Translations under genes and position numbers: made by a program
Notes under the pieces: model-generated
What the model saw: the letters and a program-made list of their open reading frames with translations, nothing else
Database searches by the model: none
What the model was told of the DNA's origin: nothing
In this document: positions 51,107 to 60,936 of the stretch, piece by piece
Numbering within the stretch: position 1 is the first letter of the stretch
Layout of the letters: every line of letters starts with the position of its first letter
From: Aequorivita sp.
Lineage (GTDB): Bacteria > Bacteroidota > Bacteroidia > Flavobacteriales > Flavobacteriaceae
Direction: 5' to 3'
Assembly: GCA_030690315.1 (NCBI GenBank)
Contig: JAUYGY010000053.1
Coordinates: 31,773 to 95,772, forward strand
DNA length: 64,000 bases

Positions 51107-53887
51107 ATGTTCAAAAAAAAATTCCATATCATTCTCTTAATGTTGATATGGAATTTTTCTTTGGCACAGGAATTTATCAATTACAGAATAAAAGACGGCC
51201 TTCCAAGCAATCGCGTTTATCGCTTAACACAAGACAATGAAGGCTTTATATGGGCCATTACAGACAAGGGAATGGCAAAGTTTAATGGCAGGGAATTTAA
51301 AGTTTTCAATACGCGAAACGGCCTACCCACAAATGATATTTGGGATATTCGAGTAGATAAAAAAAACAGGGTTTGGTTCTTTTCAAAAGCATCAATATTG
51401 GGATATATTGAAAACGAGAGAGTACATACATTTCTGAACTGTGAATCTGAAGTAGTTATGTTTCCCTCATCTACCAACCGCTACGGCGACACCATGGTTT
51501 TTGGCAATGCCAACAATTGGTTTTATTTAGAAAAAGATTGTTGGAAAATAATGTCGCTTACCAATATGGAACAACCTGAAAACAATTATTTTAAAACCCT
51601 CCATAAAAGTGCACTTCACTTGGCAAAGGATACGGCATTTCAGCAAAAGACCTTTTTGAGGTTTAGAAATCAAGATTCCATCATGGTAATGCTCTATAAC
51701 GAAGGATTCAGCGTTGTCAACCTTCTTACCGACCAAATTTATCCAAGAGAATTTAAACAATACGCCAGTAATTTGAATCCAAATTTTATAAGAAATCATT
51801 TTGTAAATAATCAAATCCAAATTACCGGCTTCGATTTTGTTGGAATATTGGACGAGAATTATGAAATGGACCAGGTAGTTAAAATCCCCTCTGATTTAAA
51901 TGCGTATTTTTCAATGGTTGACAAAACCGGAAATGTTTGGTGTGCCACTTTTTCGCGTGGTATATTTATGCTACCGCAAGTGAAAAGAAACTGTTCGTAT
52001 GGGCTCGAGCACCAAAAAGTGGATCAAATAAAAAAAGTGGGTAATAGGGTTTTCGCCAATGTCTATAACAAAGGTTTCTATGAGTATGATTCACTTCAAA
52101 AGAGTTTTAAACCGTTTATTTTAGATAAAAGTTTTGTTTTTAATGCAGTGTATATTGATTCGCTTAAAAGTGCTTTTTTTTCTTCTGAAATGAAAAGCAT
52201 ACAGATAATTAATAATGATGGCAACCATAGGAAACTGGACTATTTTACAAAAATAGGCGGTGTTAGAAGTCTGGTTTATCACAACGGATTTCTATATGGA
52301 AATGTGTCTGCCGGAGTAATGAAAATTGATACTGAAACGTTTGAAGAAACGAAAATGTATGATCATTATGGGGTTTTGGATCTTTTGGTATTCAACGATT
52401 CGTTGTTTTTGGCAACCTCAGATGGTTTAAAGAAACTATTTAATGATTCCATAAGTTCAGTGGATATTGGAGCTGGCCTTTCAAAAAAACCTGTATTGAG
52501 TCTCGCAAAAGTTACAGATACTTTGCTACTGGTAAATACTGATGGTCACGGTGCCTACCTCACAGACCTGAAAACCGCAAAACTACTACCAAAATCCGAA
52601 TTTTTGAGTGTTGAAAGTGCGTATGTGAGTAAAAACGTTATTTGGTTAGCCACTGAAAAAGGAATTCTGAAATATGAAAAAGCGGGAAGTGAATATAGGT
52701 ATTTGGGTATTCTTAACGAAAACGACGGACTGCCTTCCAAAAAGGTAAATTCCGTTATTGAGGTGGGTAAGGATCTTCTTGTTTCCACCGATGATGGTGT
52801 TGTTATTCTTCCAATTGCACTTGAAAAAAAAATACAATTTTTAAAAATTTATATAGAAAATGCCCAGTTCAACCAAACGGATATGTCTGCTGTGGACCCC
52901 TCAGTGCGCTATACCACAAATAACAGTATTGATTTTTCAATATCAGCAATAGATTTTTCTACAAGCTTAGGGGAGTTGCAGTATTCATACCGTTTACTCC
53001 CGTTACAAAAAAAATGGACTCAAACTACTGCTAGAAGCCTTAATTTCTCAAGTCTTCCGCCGAATCAGTATATACTTGAACTTAGGGCGGGTAGCTTGGC
53101 TCATGCAACCCATTTCAACATATTACCCTTGTGGTGGCAACGGCCGTTGGCAAAAGGAATGTTTTGGTTGGTTGGTTTTTTGTTTGTGGGTTTCATTCTT
53201 TATTATCTTAGAAATAGAGAAATTTCAAAAAAAACGGCCAAGCTCTCTGCACAGAAAAAAATGGCCGAATATGAATTGTATGCCCTTCGCACACAGATGA
53301 ACCCACATTTTGTGTTCAATTCGCTCGCCGCAATTCAGTATTACATCAACAATAACGATTTTGAGACTTCTGAAAAATATTTGGTAAAATTTTCAAAGTT
53401 GATACGCCAGTTCTTTGAACTTTCAAAAGAAAGTGAAATTCCACTTGAAACTGAAATCAAACTTCTGAAAAATTATTTAGACATTGAAATACTGCGTTTT
53501 AAGGAAAAATTGGATTACAAAGTAAAGATTGACCCTGCTTTAGATTTACAAAAAACAACAATTCCCACTATGCTACTGCAGCCCATTGTTGAAAACGCCG
53601 TGAACCACGGTATTTTCAATAAAGAAAAAAATGGCCGTATAAATTTGAATTTTACTAAAAAAGATGAAAAAGAAATTTTAGTGGAAATTTTGGACAACGG
53701 CGTGGGTTTCAAAAATTCAAAACAGAAGGTGAACGGCAAGGTCAGTTCGTCTGCAGTATTAAAAAATAGGATAGAGGTTTTAAATAGTTCCAAACAATGG
53801 GAAATACAATATTACAACGCCGAAGTATTTCCAGAGAAAACAGACGTAGGCAACATTGCAACATTCAAAATAAAAAAAATACAATGA
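51107..53887 (+). CDS. Two-component propeller sensor, LytS-type histidine kinase
   Basis: 926 residues. Signal peptide (FHIILLMLIWNFSLAQ), then a long periplasmic beta-propeller region with repeated Reg_prop units (GLPSNRVYRLTQDNEGFIWAI; GLPTNDIWDIRVDKKNRVWF; GLPSKKVNSVIEVGKDLLVST), a Y_Y_Y domain around 610-680, one membrane helix near 685-705, and a cytosolic His_kinase domain (QMNPHFVFNSLAAIQYYI, His near residue 733) with an ATPase lobe QPIVENAVNHG. This is the one-component-like hybrid layout without a receiver; the receiver is the next gene, joined by a 4-bp overlap. Confidence 0.92.
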   Translation: MFKKKFHIILLMLIWNFSLAQEFINYRIKDGLPSNRVYRLTQDNEGFIWAITDKGMAKFNGREFKVFNTRNGLPTNDIWDIRVDKKNRVWFFSKASILGYIENERVHTFLNCESEVVMFPSSTNRYGDTMVFGNANNWFYLEKDCWKIMSLTNMEQPENNYFKTLHKSALHLAKDTAFQQKTFLRFRNQDSIMVMLYNEGFSVVNLLTDQIYPREFKQYASNLNPNFIRNHFVNNQIQITGFDFVGILDENYEMDQVVKIPSDLNAYFSMVDKTGNVWCATFSRGIFMLPQVKRNCSYGLEHQKVDQIKKVGNRVFANVYNKGFYEYDSLQKSFKPFILDKSFVFNAVYIDSLKSAFFSSEMKSIQIINNDGNHRKLDYFTKIGGVRSLVYHNGFLYGNVSAGVMKIDTETFEETKMYDHYGVLDLLVFNDSLFLATSDGLKKLFNDSISSVDIGAGLSKKPVLSLAKVTDTLLLVNTDGHGAYLTDLKTAKLLPKSEFLSVESAYVSKNVIWLATEKGILKYEKAGSEYRYLGILNENDGLPSKKVNSVIEVGKDLLVSTDDGVVILPIALEKKIQFLKIYIENAQFNQTDMSAVDPSVRYTTNNSIDFSISAIDFSTSLGELQYSYRLLPLQKKWTQTTARSLNFSSLPPNQYILELRAGSLAHATHFNILPLWWQRPLAKGMFWLVGFLFVGFILYYLRNREISKKTAKLSAQKKMAEYELYALRTQMNPHFVFNSLAAIQYYINNNDFETSEKYLVKFSKLIRQFFELSKESEIPLETEIKLLKNYLDIEILRFKEKLDYKVKIDPALDLQKTTIPTMLLQPIVENAVNHGIFNKEKNGRINLNFTKKDEKEILVEILDNGVGFKNSKQKVNGKVSSSAVLKNRIEVLNSSKQWEIQYYNAEVFPEKTDVGNIATFKIKKIQ

Positions 53888-54624
53888 CAGAGATAACGGC
53901 CATACTGGTGGACGATGAATTTTCTGCACTAAAGGGGTTGCAGCAAAAAGTGGAAAAGTTATTTCCTGAAATCTCCATTCTTGCTACGTTCCAAAAACCC
54001 GAAGATGCTATAGACTTCATAAAAAATAACCCACCCCACATACTTTTTTTGGATATCCAAATGCCGCGCATCGACGGTTTTGAACTTCTTTCAGAATTGG
54101 ATGGATTAAATTTTCAAGTCATTTTTGTTACTGCCTATAATGAATATGCTTTGACCGCACTTAAAAAATCGGCAATCGGTTATGTTATGAAACCAGTAGA
54201 TGATGAAGAACTAAAGGAAACTGTTGCAAAGGCAATCGCTGCAATCAAGGAGAAGCAGCAGTTGGAAAGCAACAACAAGCTCATTGAAATCTTGACCGAA
54301 ACTATTTCAAACAAAAACAAGATTATTGTACCTACGGCAAAGGGACTGTCGTTCATTCCCCAAGTAGAGGTACTACATTTGGAAGGGTATGAAGGCTACA
54401 CTAAGTTTCATTTGAGCAATCAAACCGAGCTATTGAGCAGTTATAATCTTGGAAAATTTGAACCTTCATTGGGAAAGACTTTTTTCAAATGCCATAAATC
54501 GCACATAGTGAACCTTGAAAAAGTTCGAGGTTTTGAAAATGAAGGGTATCTTGTTTTGGAAAATGACAACCGCGTCCCCATTTCAAAAACTAACAAAAAA
54601 GTATTTTTAAAAATGTTCCTTTAA
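53884..54624 (+). CDS. LytTR-family response regulator
   Basis: 246 residues from ATG at 53884, which overlaps the kinase stop as ATGA. The receiver has ILVDDE, LFLDIQMPRIDG (phospho-Asp near residue 56) and VMKPVDDEEL. The LytTR DNA-binding domain fills the second half (IIVPTAKGLSFIPQVEVLHLEGYEGYTKFHL; FFKCHKSHIVNLEKV). It is the obvious partner of the propeller kinase. Genes controlled are unknown; the T9SS protein upstream is a candidate. Confidence 0.94.
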   Translation: MTEITAILVDDEFSALKGLQQKVEKLFPEISILATFQKPEDAIDFIKNNPPHILFLDIQMPRIDGFELLSELDGLNFQVIFVTAYNEYALTALKKSAIGYVMKPVDDEELKETVAKAIAAIKEKQQLESNNKLIEILTETISNKNKIIVPTAKGLSFIPQVEVLHLEGYEGYTKFHLSNQTELLSSYNLGKFEPSLGKTFFKCHKSHIVNLEKVRGFENEGYLVLENDNRVPISKTNKKVFLKMFL

Positions 54625-54657
54625 ATCGATCTCCTGTTTTAACAAGCGTTATTTTCG

Positions 54658-56274
54658 CTAATACCTAACCATATTTTCTTTTTTCATTGCTTTCACTACC
54701 TTCTTGGCCTCTTTTTCGTGAAAATTGCCACCCAGATTCGGGCACTCGGAAAGGAACTTTACACTTTCAAAAGGCACGGCGCATTTGTGGTACATAAAAG
54801 ATTGGGCCAATGTTTTAATAAGATTCTTGTCGCCCACGGTTAAATCTACATCGTCCATTGTAAATTGGCAGGGATGCTCATAACCACAGGCGTGGGTCAT
54901 TTCCAATAATTCTTTGCTGAAATTTTTGAAATAAAAATGTGCTCGAACCGATTTTTCCTCAATATTTATTCCTCGTTGCAGCCATTTATTTTGCGTGGCA
55001 ACTCCGCTTGGACATTTATTGGTATGGCATTGTTGCGCCTGTATGCAGCCAATGCTCATCATAGCCTCACGGGCCACATTAATCAAGTCTGCGCCCATGG
55101 AAAAAGCCATCACGGCCTTTGCCGGAAAACCGAGTTTACCGCTTCCTATAAAAACAATCTGGTCGCAGATGTCATGCTTTTTGAATATTTTATATACTTC
55201 GGCAAAACCATAAAGCCACGGTAACGAAACGTGATCCGCAAAACTTGGGGGAGATGCCCCCGTTCCGCCCTCGCCACCGTCTATTGTTATAAAATCTGGA
55301 CCCTTGCCGGTTTCCTTCATTATCTTCGCCATTTGCTCCCATTCGCCCAAACGGCCCACTGCCGATTTTATTCCCACCGGCAATCCGGTAGCTTCTGCAA
55401 TGTTTTCCACAAATTCAATTAATCCCTTTACACCTTCAAAAGCCGAATGGTTTGGGGGCGAAAGCACATCTTTGCCCAAAGGAACATGTCTTATTTCTGC
55501 AATCTCCTCGGTTATTTTTGCTCCGGGCAGAACTCCGCCTTTTCCAGGTTTTGCACCTTGGGAAAGTTTCACTTCAATGGCCCGTACCTGTGGATTGTCG
55601 TTTACAAGTTTTACAATTTTTTCCATGGAAAACTCGCCGTTATCATCGCGAACCCCAAAATATCCTGTTCCAAAGTGAAAAACCACGTCGGCACCCGTTT
55701 TATGATAGGGCGAAAGTCCGCCCTCACCTGTATTATGGTAGCAATAGGCAAGTCCACATCCCCTGTTTAACGACTCGATAGCTCGTGCGGAAAGTGACCC
55801 GAAACTCATTGCCGAAACATTGATAACTGAAGCGGGACGATAGGGACGGCGACGGTTATGGAATTCGCCCATCACTTTTGCACAAGGCACAAAATAAGGA
55901 TTTTTGTAATTGGGATTATCTTTTTCAACCTTATATGGAAGAAGTGAATTATTGATGAAAATATAGTTCGGTTCATAAATATCGCGATCCGTTCCAAACC
56001 CTTCGTAATTGTTTTCATTTTTGGCCGATGCGTAAATCCAGCCGCGTTCAATTCTGTTGAAAGGAAGTTCTTCCCGGTTGTTTGCCACAATATATTGCCG
56101 AAGTTCCGGCCCAATACTTTCCAGCATATACCGAATATGGCCAACTATGGGAAAGTTATGGCTTATAGTGTGGCGTTTGTTAAAAAAAATATCGCGAATG
56201 GCAACAATTAAAAGGAAGAAAAGAATCCAAGCCCACCAAGGAATTTGGGAAAGGAAAGACAAAATTGAATCCAT
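54658..56274 (-). CDS. FMN-binding glutamate synthase family protein (membrane-anchored)
   Basis: 538 residues from ATG at 56274. One N-terminal membrane helix (IPWWAWILFFLLIVAIRDIF) is followed by the FMN-binding alpha/beta barrel of glutamate synthase: MSFGSLSARAIESLNRG, GEGGLSPYHKTGADVV, IDGGEGGTGASPPSFADH and the Cys cluster GCIQAQQCHTNKCPSG for an iron-sulfur centre. The glutaminase domain of GltB is missing, so it is the stand-alone GltS-like family whose electron acceptor and substrate are unknown. It converges with the LytTR gene and is divergent from uvrD. Confidence 0.88.
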   Translation of the reverse strand: MDSILSFLSQIPWWAWILFFLLIVAIRDIFFNKRHTISHNFPIVGHIRYMLESIGPELRQYIVANNREELPFNRIERGWIYASAKNENNYEGFGTDRDIYEPNYIFINNSLLPYKVEKDNPNYKNPYFVPCAKVMGEFHNRRRPYRPASVINVSAMSFGSLSARAIESLNRGCGLAYCYHNTGEGGLSPYHKTGADVVFHFGTGYFGVRDDNGEFSMEKIVKLVNDNPQVRAIEVKLSQGAKPGKGGVLPGAKITEEIAEIRHVPLGKDVLSPPNHSAFEGVKGLIEFVENIAEATGLPVGIKSAVGRLGEWEQMAKIMKETGKGPDFITIDGGEGGTGASPPSFADHVSLPWLYGFAEVYKIFKKHDICDQIVFIGSGKLGFPAKAVMAFSMGADLINVAREAMMSIGCIQAQQCHTNKCPSGVATQNKWLQRGINIEEKSVRAHFYFKNFSKELLEMTHACGYEHPCQFTMDDVDLTVGDKNLIKTLAQSFMYHKCAVPFESVKFLSECPNLGGNFHEKEAKKVVKAMKKENMVRY

Positions 56275-56433
56275 AAAGAGTTTTTTATAAAGGTATTCAA
56301 AATAAACGCTTTTTAAAAATAGTTTTCTTGGATAAGACACGAACGAAGAAGTTTTTTGTTTATAATTTATAGCGAATCATTTTAGATAAAAGTTTCATAA
56401 TGGCTATTTTCACAACTTGAAGAAAATGAAGTT

Positions 56434-58752
56434 TTGGAAAAATATTTAGAACAACTTAACGAGGCCCAACGTGCGCCAGTGCTGCAAAAGGACGGTGCAA
56501 TGATTGTAATTGCAGGTGCGGGTTCCGGCAAGACCCGGGTGCTTACATTTCGTATTGCGTACTTAATGTCGCTGGGCGTGGACCCATTTAATATTTTGGC
56601 GCTGACGTTTACAAACAAAGCCGCACGCGAAATGAAAGGCCGTATCTCAAAAATTGTTGGCGCCAGTGAAGGGAAAAATCTTTGGATGGGAACCTTCCAC
56701 AGTATTTTCGCAAAAATACTTCGGTTTGAAGCCGATAAATTGGGCTATCCTTCCAACTTCACTATTTATGACACCCAGGATTCGCAAAGTGTGATCCGCT
56801 CAGTGATAAAGGAAATGAACCTCGATAAGGAAATTTATAAATACAAACAGGTTTATTCCCGGATTTCTTCCTATAAAAATAGCTTGATTACCGTAAAGGC
56901 ATATTTCAACAACCCCGAGTTGATGGAAGCTGATGCCATGGCAAAAATGCCGCGTTTGGGCGATATTTACAAAGCATACGTTGACAAATGCTTTAAAGCT
57001 GGTGCGATGGATTTTGACGATCTTTTGCTGAAGACGAATGAACTTTTAACGCGTTTTCCAGAAGTTTTGGCGAAATACCAAAACCGTTTCCGCTACATTT
57101 TGGTGGACGAGTACCAAGATACAAACCACAGCCAGTATTTGATTGTCCGTGCGCTTTCTGATAAATTTCAGAATATATGCGTGGTGGGCGATGATGCACA
57201 GAGTATTTACGCTTTTCGAGGCGCAAACATCAACAACATTCTTAATTTTCAAAAGGATTATGATGAAGTGAAAGTTTTCCGTTTGGAACAAAATTACCGT
57301 TCCACAAAAAACATTGTAAATGCGGCAAACAACATCATCGAAAAGAATAAAACAAGGCTGGAAAAAGTAGTTTGGACGGCAAATGATGAAGGCAATAAAA
57401 TCCTAGTAAACCGAACAATGACCGATGGTGACGAGGGACGATTTGTAGCGAGTTCAATTTTTGAGAATAAAATGAACCATCAATTGAAAGATGGCGATTT
57501 TGCTATTTTATACAGAACAAATGCACAGAGCCGAGCCATTGAGGATGCGCTCAGAAAGAAAGATATTCCATATAGAATTTATGGAGGGCTCAGTTTTTAT
57601 CAGCGAAAAGAGATAAAAGATGTTTTGGCTTATTTGCGGTTGGTTTTAAACCCAAAGGATGAAGAAGCGCTGAAACGCGTTATTAATTATCCCGCTCGCG
57701 GAATTGGTGAAACCACAATTGAAAGAATGATTGTTGCCGCAAACCACTACAACCGCTCCATTTTTGAGGTGATGAAGAATATCGATAAAATCGATTTAAA
57801 GATCAATTCAGGTACAAAAAACAAGTTACAGGATTTTGTAACGATGATTGAAAGTTTCCAGGTTTTGAACACTAATTATGATGCTTTCACCATTACCGAA
57901 CACGTTGCCAAAAAAACTGGGTTAATTCAGGAACTTAAAAAAGACGGTACCCCCGAAGGAATTGCACGAATAGAAAATATTGAGGAATTGCTGAACGGGA
58001 TGCGTGATTTTGTGGAAGAACAAAAGGAAATTGTGGATGCAACAGGCTCCCTTTCAGAATTTATGGAAGATGTAGCGCTGGCAACAGATTTAGACAACGA
58101 TAAAGGAGATGATGATCGTGTGGCCTTGATGACAGTACATTTGGCAAAAGGTTTGGAATTCCCGTACGTATATATTGTGGGGATGGAGGAAGATCTTTTC
58201 CCCAGCGGAATGAATATGAATTCCCGAAGCGAGTTAGAAGAAGAACGAAGACTATTTTACGTGGCTTTAACACGGGCAGAAAAGCAGGCATATTTAACTT
58301 ATACCCAATCCCGCTATCGCTGGGGAAAATTGATTGACGCTGAACCCAGCCGTTTTATTGAGGAAATAGATGAAAGTTTTTTGGAGTATTTAACCCCAAT
58401 AACAGAAAACCGTTACAAACCTTTGCTCGATTCAGATATTTTTGATGAAGTAGACCACAGCAAATTAAGGTTGAAAAAGCCAATTGCCAGTAGGGCACCC
58501 ACGGGCCCAACCGAAGATCAGCTTCGGAAATTGCGAAGATTGAGACCGGTTTCCAGTGAAACCGATAAAAATTTCAGTGCGGAAGACGCTAATCTAAAGG
58601 AGGGAACGATGGTGGAACACGTTCGCTTCGGAAAAGGTAAAATCCTTAAAATTGAAGGCGTGGGGGCAGACACAAAAGCAGAAATAGATTTTGAAAATGG
58701 CGGAATCAAAAAGTTGTTGCTGCGTTTTGCAAAATTGAAGGTGATTAATTAG
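56434..58752 (+). CDS. uvrD: UvrD/PcrA-type superfamily 1A DNA helicase
   Basis: 772 residues from TTG at 56434; an ATG at 56426 is out of frame and no in-frame ATG precedes the conserved start YLEQLNEAQR. Motifs: VIAGAGSGKTRVLT (Walker A), DFDDLLLKTNELL, LVDEYQDTN (DExx), FRLEQNYRSTKNI, MTVHLAKGLEFP and FYVALTRAEKQ. The C-terminus has the Tudor-like RNA polymerase-binding segment (VEHVRFGKGKILKIEG). It unwinds DNA in repair and replication restart. Confidence 0.94.
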   Translation: MEKYLEQLNEAQRAPVLQKDGAMIVIAGAGSGKTRVLTFRIAYLMSLGVDPFNILALTFTNKAAREMKGRISKIVGASEGKNLWMGTFHSIFAKILRFEADKLGYPSNFTIYDTQDSQSVIRSVIKEMNLDKEIYKYKQVYSRISSYKNSLITVKAYFNNPELMEADAMAKMPRLGDIYKAYVDKCFKAGAMDFDDLLLKTNELLTRFPEVLAKYQNRFRYILVDEYQDTNHSQYLIVRALSDKFQNICVVGDDAQSIYAFRGANINNILNFQKDYDEVKVFRLEQNYRSTKNIVNAANNIIEKNKTRLEKVVWTANDEGNKILVNRTMTDGDEGRFVASSIFENKMNHQLKDGDFAILYRTNAQSRAIEDALRKKDIPYRIYGGLSFYQRKEIKDVLAYLRLVLNPKDEEALKRVINYPARGIGETTIERMIVAANHYNRSIFEVMKNIDKIDLKINSGTKNKLQDFVTMIESFQVLNTNYDAFTITEHVAKKTGLIQELKKDGTPEGIARIENIEELLNGMRDFVEEQKEIVDATGSLSEFMEDVALATDLDNDKGDDDRVALMTVHLAKGLEFPYVYIVGMEEDLFPSGMNMNSRSELEEERRLFYVALTRAEKQAYLTYTQSRYRWGKLIDAEPSRFIEEIDESFLEYLTPITENRYKPLLDSDIFDEVDHSKLRLKKPIASRAPTGPTEDQLRKLRRLRPVSSETDKNFSAEDANLKEGTMVEHVRFGKGKILKIEGVGADTKAEIDFENGGIKKLLLRFAKLKVIN

Positions 58753-58829
58753 CGAATTCTTCAATTAGCGAATTCTTCAATTAGCGAATTGGTCAATTAG
58801 CGTATTAGCGAATTATCGAATTCGCTAAT
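58750..58829. repeat. 16-bp tandem repeat ending in a perfect hairpin
   Basis: Three 16-bp units TAGCGAATTCTTCAAT (the third TAGCGAATTGGTCAAT) start at the uvrD stop codon, then a partial unit, then TTAGCGAATT-ATCG-AATTCGCTAA, a perfect 10-bp hairpin at 58805-58828, which overlaps the stop of the convergent esterase gene. The hairpin may serve as a bidirectional terminator. Confidence 0.9.
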
Positions 58830-59697
58830 TGATAACTTCTAAATAGGTATCAACATACGTGCTTATTTGCGCCTTTAAATCTTCAATATCATTTGGCGCC
58901 CAATCGCCATGGCCTCCTTCATAAACTGTAAAGCTATGGTCTATTTGGGCAGTGTTAAGCGCAGAATTCAAAGTAGTTGCATTGGAAAGTGGTACCAACG
59001 GATCTGCATTTCCATAGAAAAGTAGGGTAGGGCTACTTGCGTTTGAAACCTGAAGCGCTGGACTCAAAACTTCAGCATAATTTGTTCCTGGAGGATATGC
59101 GTTTTCATCAACCAAGGCAGCCATTAAAAATTGAAAATCTGGATTATCACTATAAAAAGGATCAGTGAAGTCTGAGGAGCCCACAATATCCCCAACCATT
59201 TTTACTTGGTCGTCCGGGTCATAAGCATAATCATACATCAATGAAATATGTGCGCCAGCACTTGCGCCAATTAGTGCAAACTCAGGCAAAATATGCAAAT
59301 CATTTTTTTCGGTTGTAATCTTGTTGATTACCGCGTCCAAATCTAAAAATTGATTTGGAAAAGCTGGCGTATTTATATCTGCAAGCACGTAATTTATATT
59401 CACGATTGCATGGTCTGGATGTCTAAGTTTTATGTAGGGAACCAGAAAATCCATATCTGCCTTGTCGCCGCCGGTCCAACCGCCGCCGTGAACAAGCACT
59501 ATTATTTTGGTTTTTTCTGAAGAGCGGTCTGCGGGTAAATAAAGATCGTATTTTTCCTGGGCATTGCTTCCGTAGGAAACGTTCATAAAAGTTTCGGCAG
59601 CCAATGGTTGTTCGGGATTATTTTCATTGTCTTTAGAACAGGAAACGAAAGAGAATTGAATCCCGAAGAATAGTATTAAAATGAGGAATTTTTTCAT
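58825..59697 (-). CDS. Lipoprotein alpha/beta hydrolase (esterase)
   Basis: 290 residues from ATG at 59697. Lipoprotein signal (LILILFFGIQFSFVSC) with Cys near residue 20. Esterase motifs are LVHGGGWTGGD (oxyanion hole HGGG), GASAGAH with the nucleophile Ser, and GNADPLVPLSN and GGHGDW near the end with Asp and His. It belongs to the hormone-sensitive lipase/BD-FAE-like group. Likely anchored to the outer membrane and acting on acetylated sugars or lipids. Confidence 0.88.
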   Translation of the reverse strand: MKKFLILILFFGIQFSFVSCSKDNENNPEQPLAAETFMNVSYGSNAQEKYDLYLPADRSSEKTKIIVLVHGGGWTGGDKADMDFLVPYIKLRHPDHAIVNINYVLADINTPAFPNQFLDLDAVINKITTEKNDLHILPEFALIGASAGAHISLMYDYAYDPDDQVKMVGDIVGSSDFTDPFYSDNPDFQFLMAALVDENAYPPGTNYAEVLSPALQVSNASSPTLLFYGNADPLVPLSNATTLNSALNTAQIDHSFTVYEGGHGDWAPNDIEDLKAQISTYVDTYLEVIN

Positions 59698-59813
59698 AAA
59701 CAAGGTTTGTTAAATGCAGTAACGAAGAATTAAAGTTTTTATGTTATGCTGGTATAACAGAAGTTGTTATTTTTTATAAAATACCTTATATTTAAAACAA
59801 AAAAAGTGTCGCT

Positions 59814-60431
59814 ATGGCTGAATTTATAAAGATTTACGAAGAAAACCCGAACCCAAAGGAAATTAAACGTGTTGTGAAAATTCTTCGCGATGGCGGGGTA
59901 ATTATTTATCCCAGCGATACTGTTTATGCCTTGGGCTGCGACATAAAAAATACCCGTGCTATGGAACGCGTGGCGCAGTTGCGTGGTGTGAAATTGGAAA
60001 AAGCTAATTTTTCATTTGTTTGTGAGGATTTAAGCAATCTTAGCGATTATGTGAAACAAATTGACACCCCTACTTTTAAGTTATTGAAACGAAACTTGCC
60101 AGGTCCCTATACCTTCATTCTTCCCGGAAACAATAATCTTCCTTCTGTTTTCAAAAAGAAAAAAGAAGTGGGAATTCGTGTGCCAGACAATTCCATAACA
60201 CACGCTATTGTGCAGGAATTGGGAAATCCAATTATTTCTACATCCATAAAAGATGAAGATGAGGTTATTGAATATACAACCGATCCCGAATTAATTCTAG
60301 AAAAATGGGACAATTTGGTTGACCTTGTTATTGACGGTGGTTATGGGGGAAATATTCCTTCAACGGTAATTGATCTTACGGGAGACGAACCTGTGGTTCT
60401 GCGGGAAGGAAAGGGAAGTTTGGAACTTTAA
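59814..60431 (+). CDS. Sua5/YciO/YrdC family protein, YciO-like
   Basis: 205 residues. GGVIIYPSDTVYALGCDIKN and VGIRVPDN are the YrdC fold motifs, but the SxN nucleotide loop reads ISTSIKDEDE instead of STSAN, which is typical of the YciO subgroup. YciO proteins bind nucleotide and may make threonylcarbamoyl-AMP weakly. It is a second member of the family in this window and is unlikely to replace the copy at 5325-5885. It converges with the next gene with overlapping stops. Confidence 0.85.
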   Translation: MAEFIKIYEENPNPKEIKRVVKILRDGGVIIYPSDTVYALGCDIKNTRAMERVAQLRGVKLEKANFSFVCEDLSNLSDYVKQIDTPTFKLLKRNLPGPYTFILPGNNNLPSVFKKKKEVGIRVPDNSITHAIVQELGNPIISTSIKDEDEVIEYTTDPELILEKWDNLVDLVIDGGYGGNIPSTVIDLTGDEPVVLREGKGSLEL

Positions 60432-60862
60432 ACGTTTTTGATTTGTTTTTTCTGAAATTCTGAAAGCAAAAATCTTGTTTGATTGTTTAGTTTTTTTCTG
60501 AAAAATGGTGTCCAACCCATCAGAATTCCCTTTAGTCCCATTGTTTGTTTGGACCATTTGTAAAGGTTAAATCTGTCCTCGTGGTTTATGATTTTTCCAT
60601 CCTTCAATTTGAAAGTGGCATGAATAACATTGTGTACTTTTCTGCCTGTTTTGCTGAAAGTGTAGAAAGCTTCCCAACGGGCTTTTCCGGCTTCAGGCGT
60701 GTATTCTATGTTTGAAGTTATTACTTTAAATTCTTTTCCTCGTTGGGTCTGGCAAAGCATTCGCCACATGTTTTTGGCATCTTCGCCATGTAAAACCCCG
60801 AATGCGGGATCTTCAAATGTAATATTGTCATGGTAGCATTCCAGCATTCGCTCTGCATCCAA
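60428..60862 (-). CDS. NTF2/SnoaL-like protein with unclear start
   Basis: 144 residues from TTG at 60862. MLECYHDNITFEDPAFGVLHGEDAKNMWRML and NVIHATFKLKDGKIINHEDRF give the cone-shaped NTF2-like fold that usually binds a small hydrophobic ligand. The conserved first helix (ELNIIEKFYKAFAEL) lies just upstream in the same frame (60863-60937) with no ATG, GTG or TTG, so either a rare ATT or ATA start is used or the region is miscalled. Function unknown. Confidence 0.7.
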   Translation of the reverse strand: MDAERMLECYHDNITFEDPAFGVLHGEDAKNMWRMLCQTQRGKEFKVITSNIEYTPEAGKARWEAFYTFSKTGRKVHNVIHATFKLKDGKIINHEDRFNLYKWSKQTMGLKGILMGWTPFFRKKLNNQTRFLLSEFQKKQIKNV

Positions 60863-60936
60863 CTCAGCAAAGGCTTTGTAGAATTTTTCGATGATATTTA
60901 ATTCTTTCTGCGGAATGATTTCAGGATTGGGATAAA

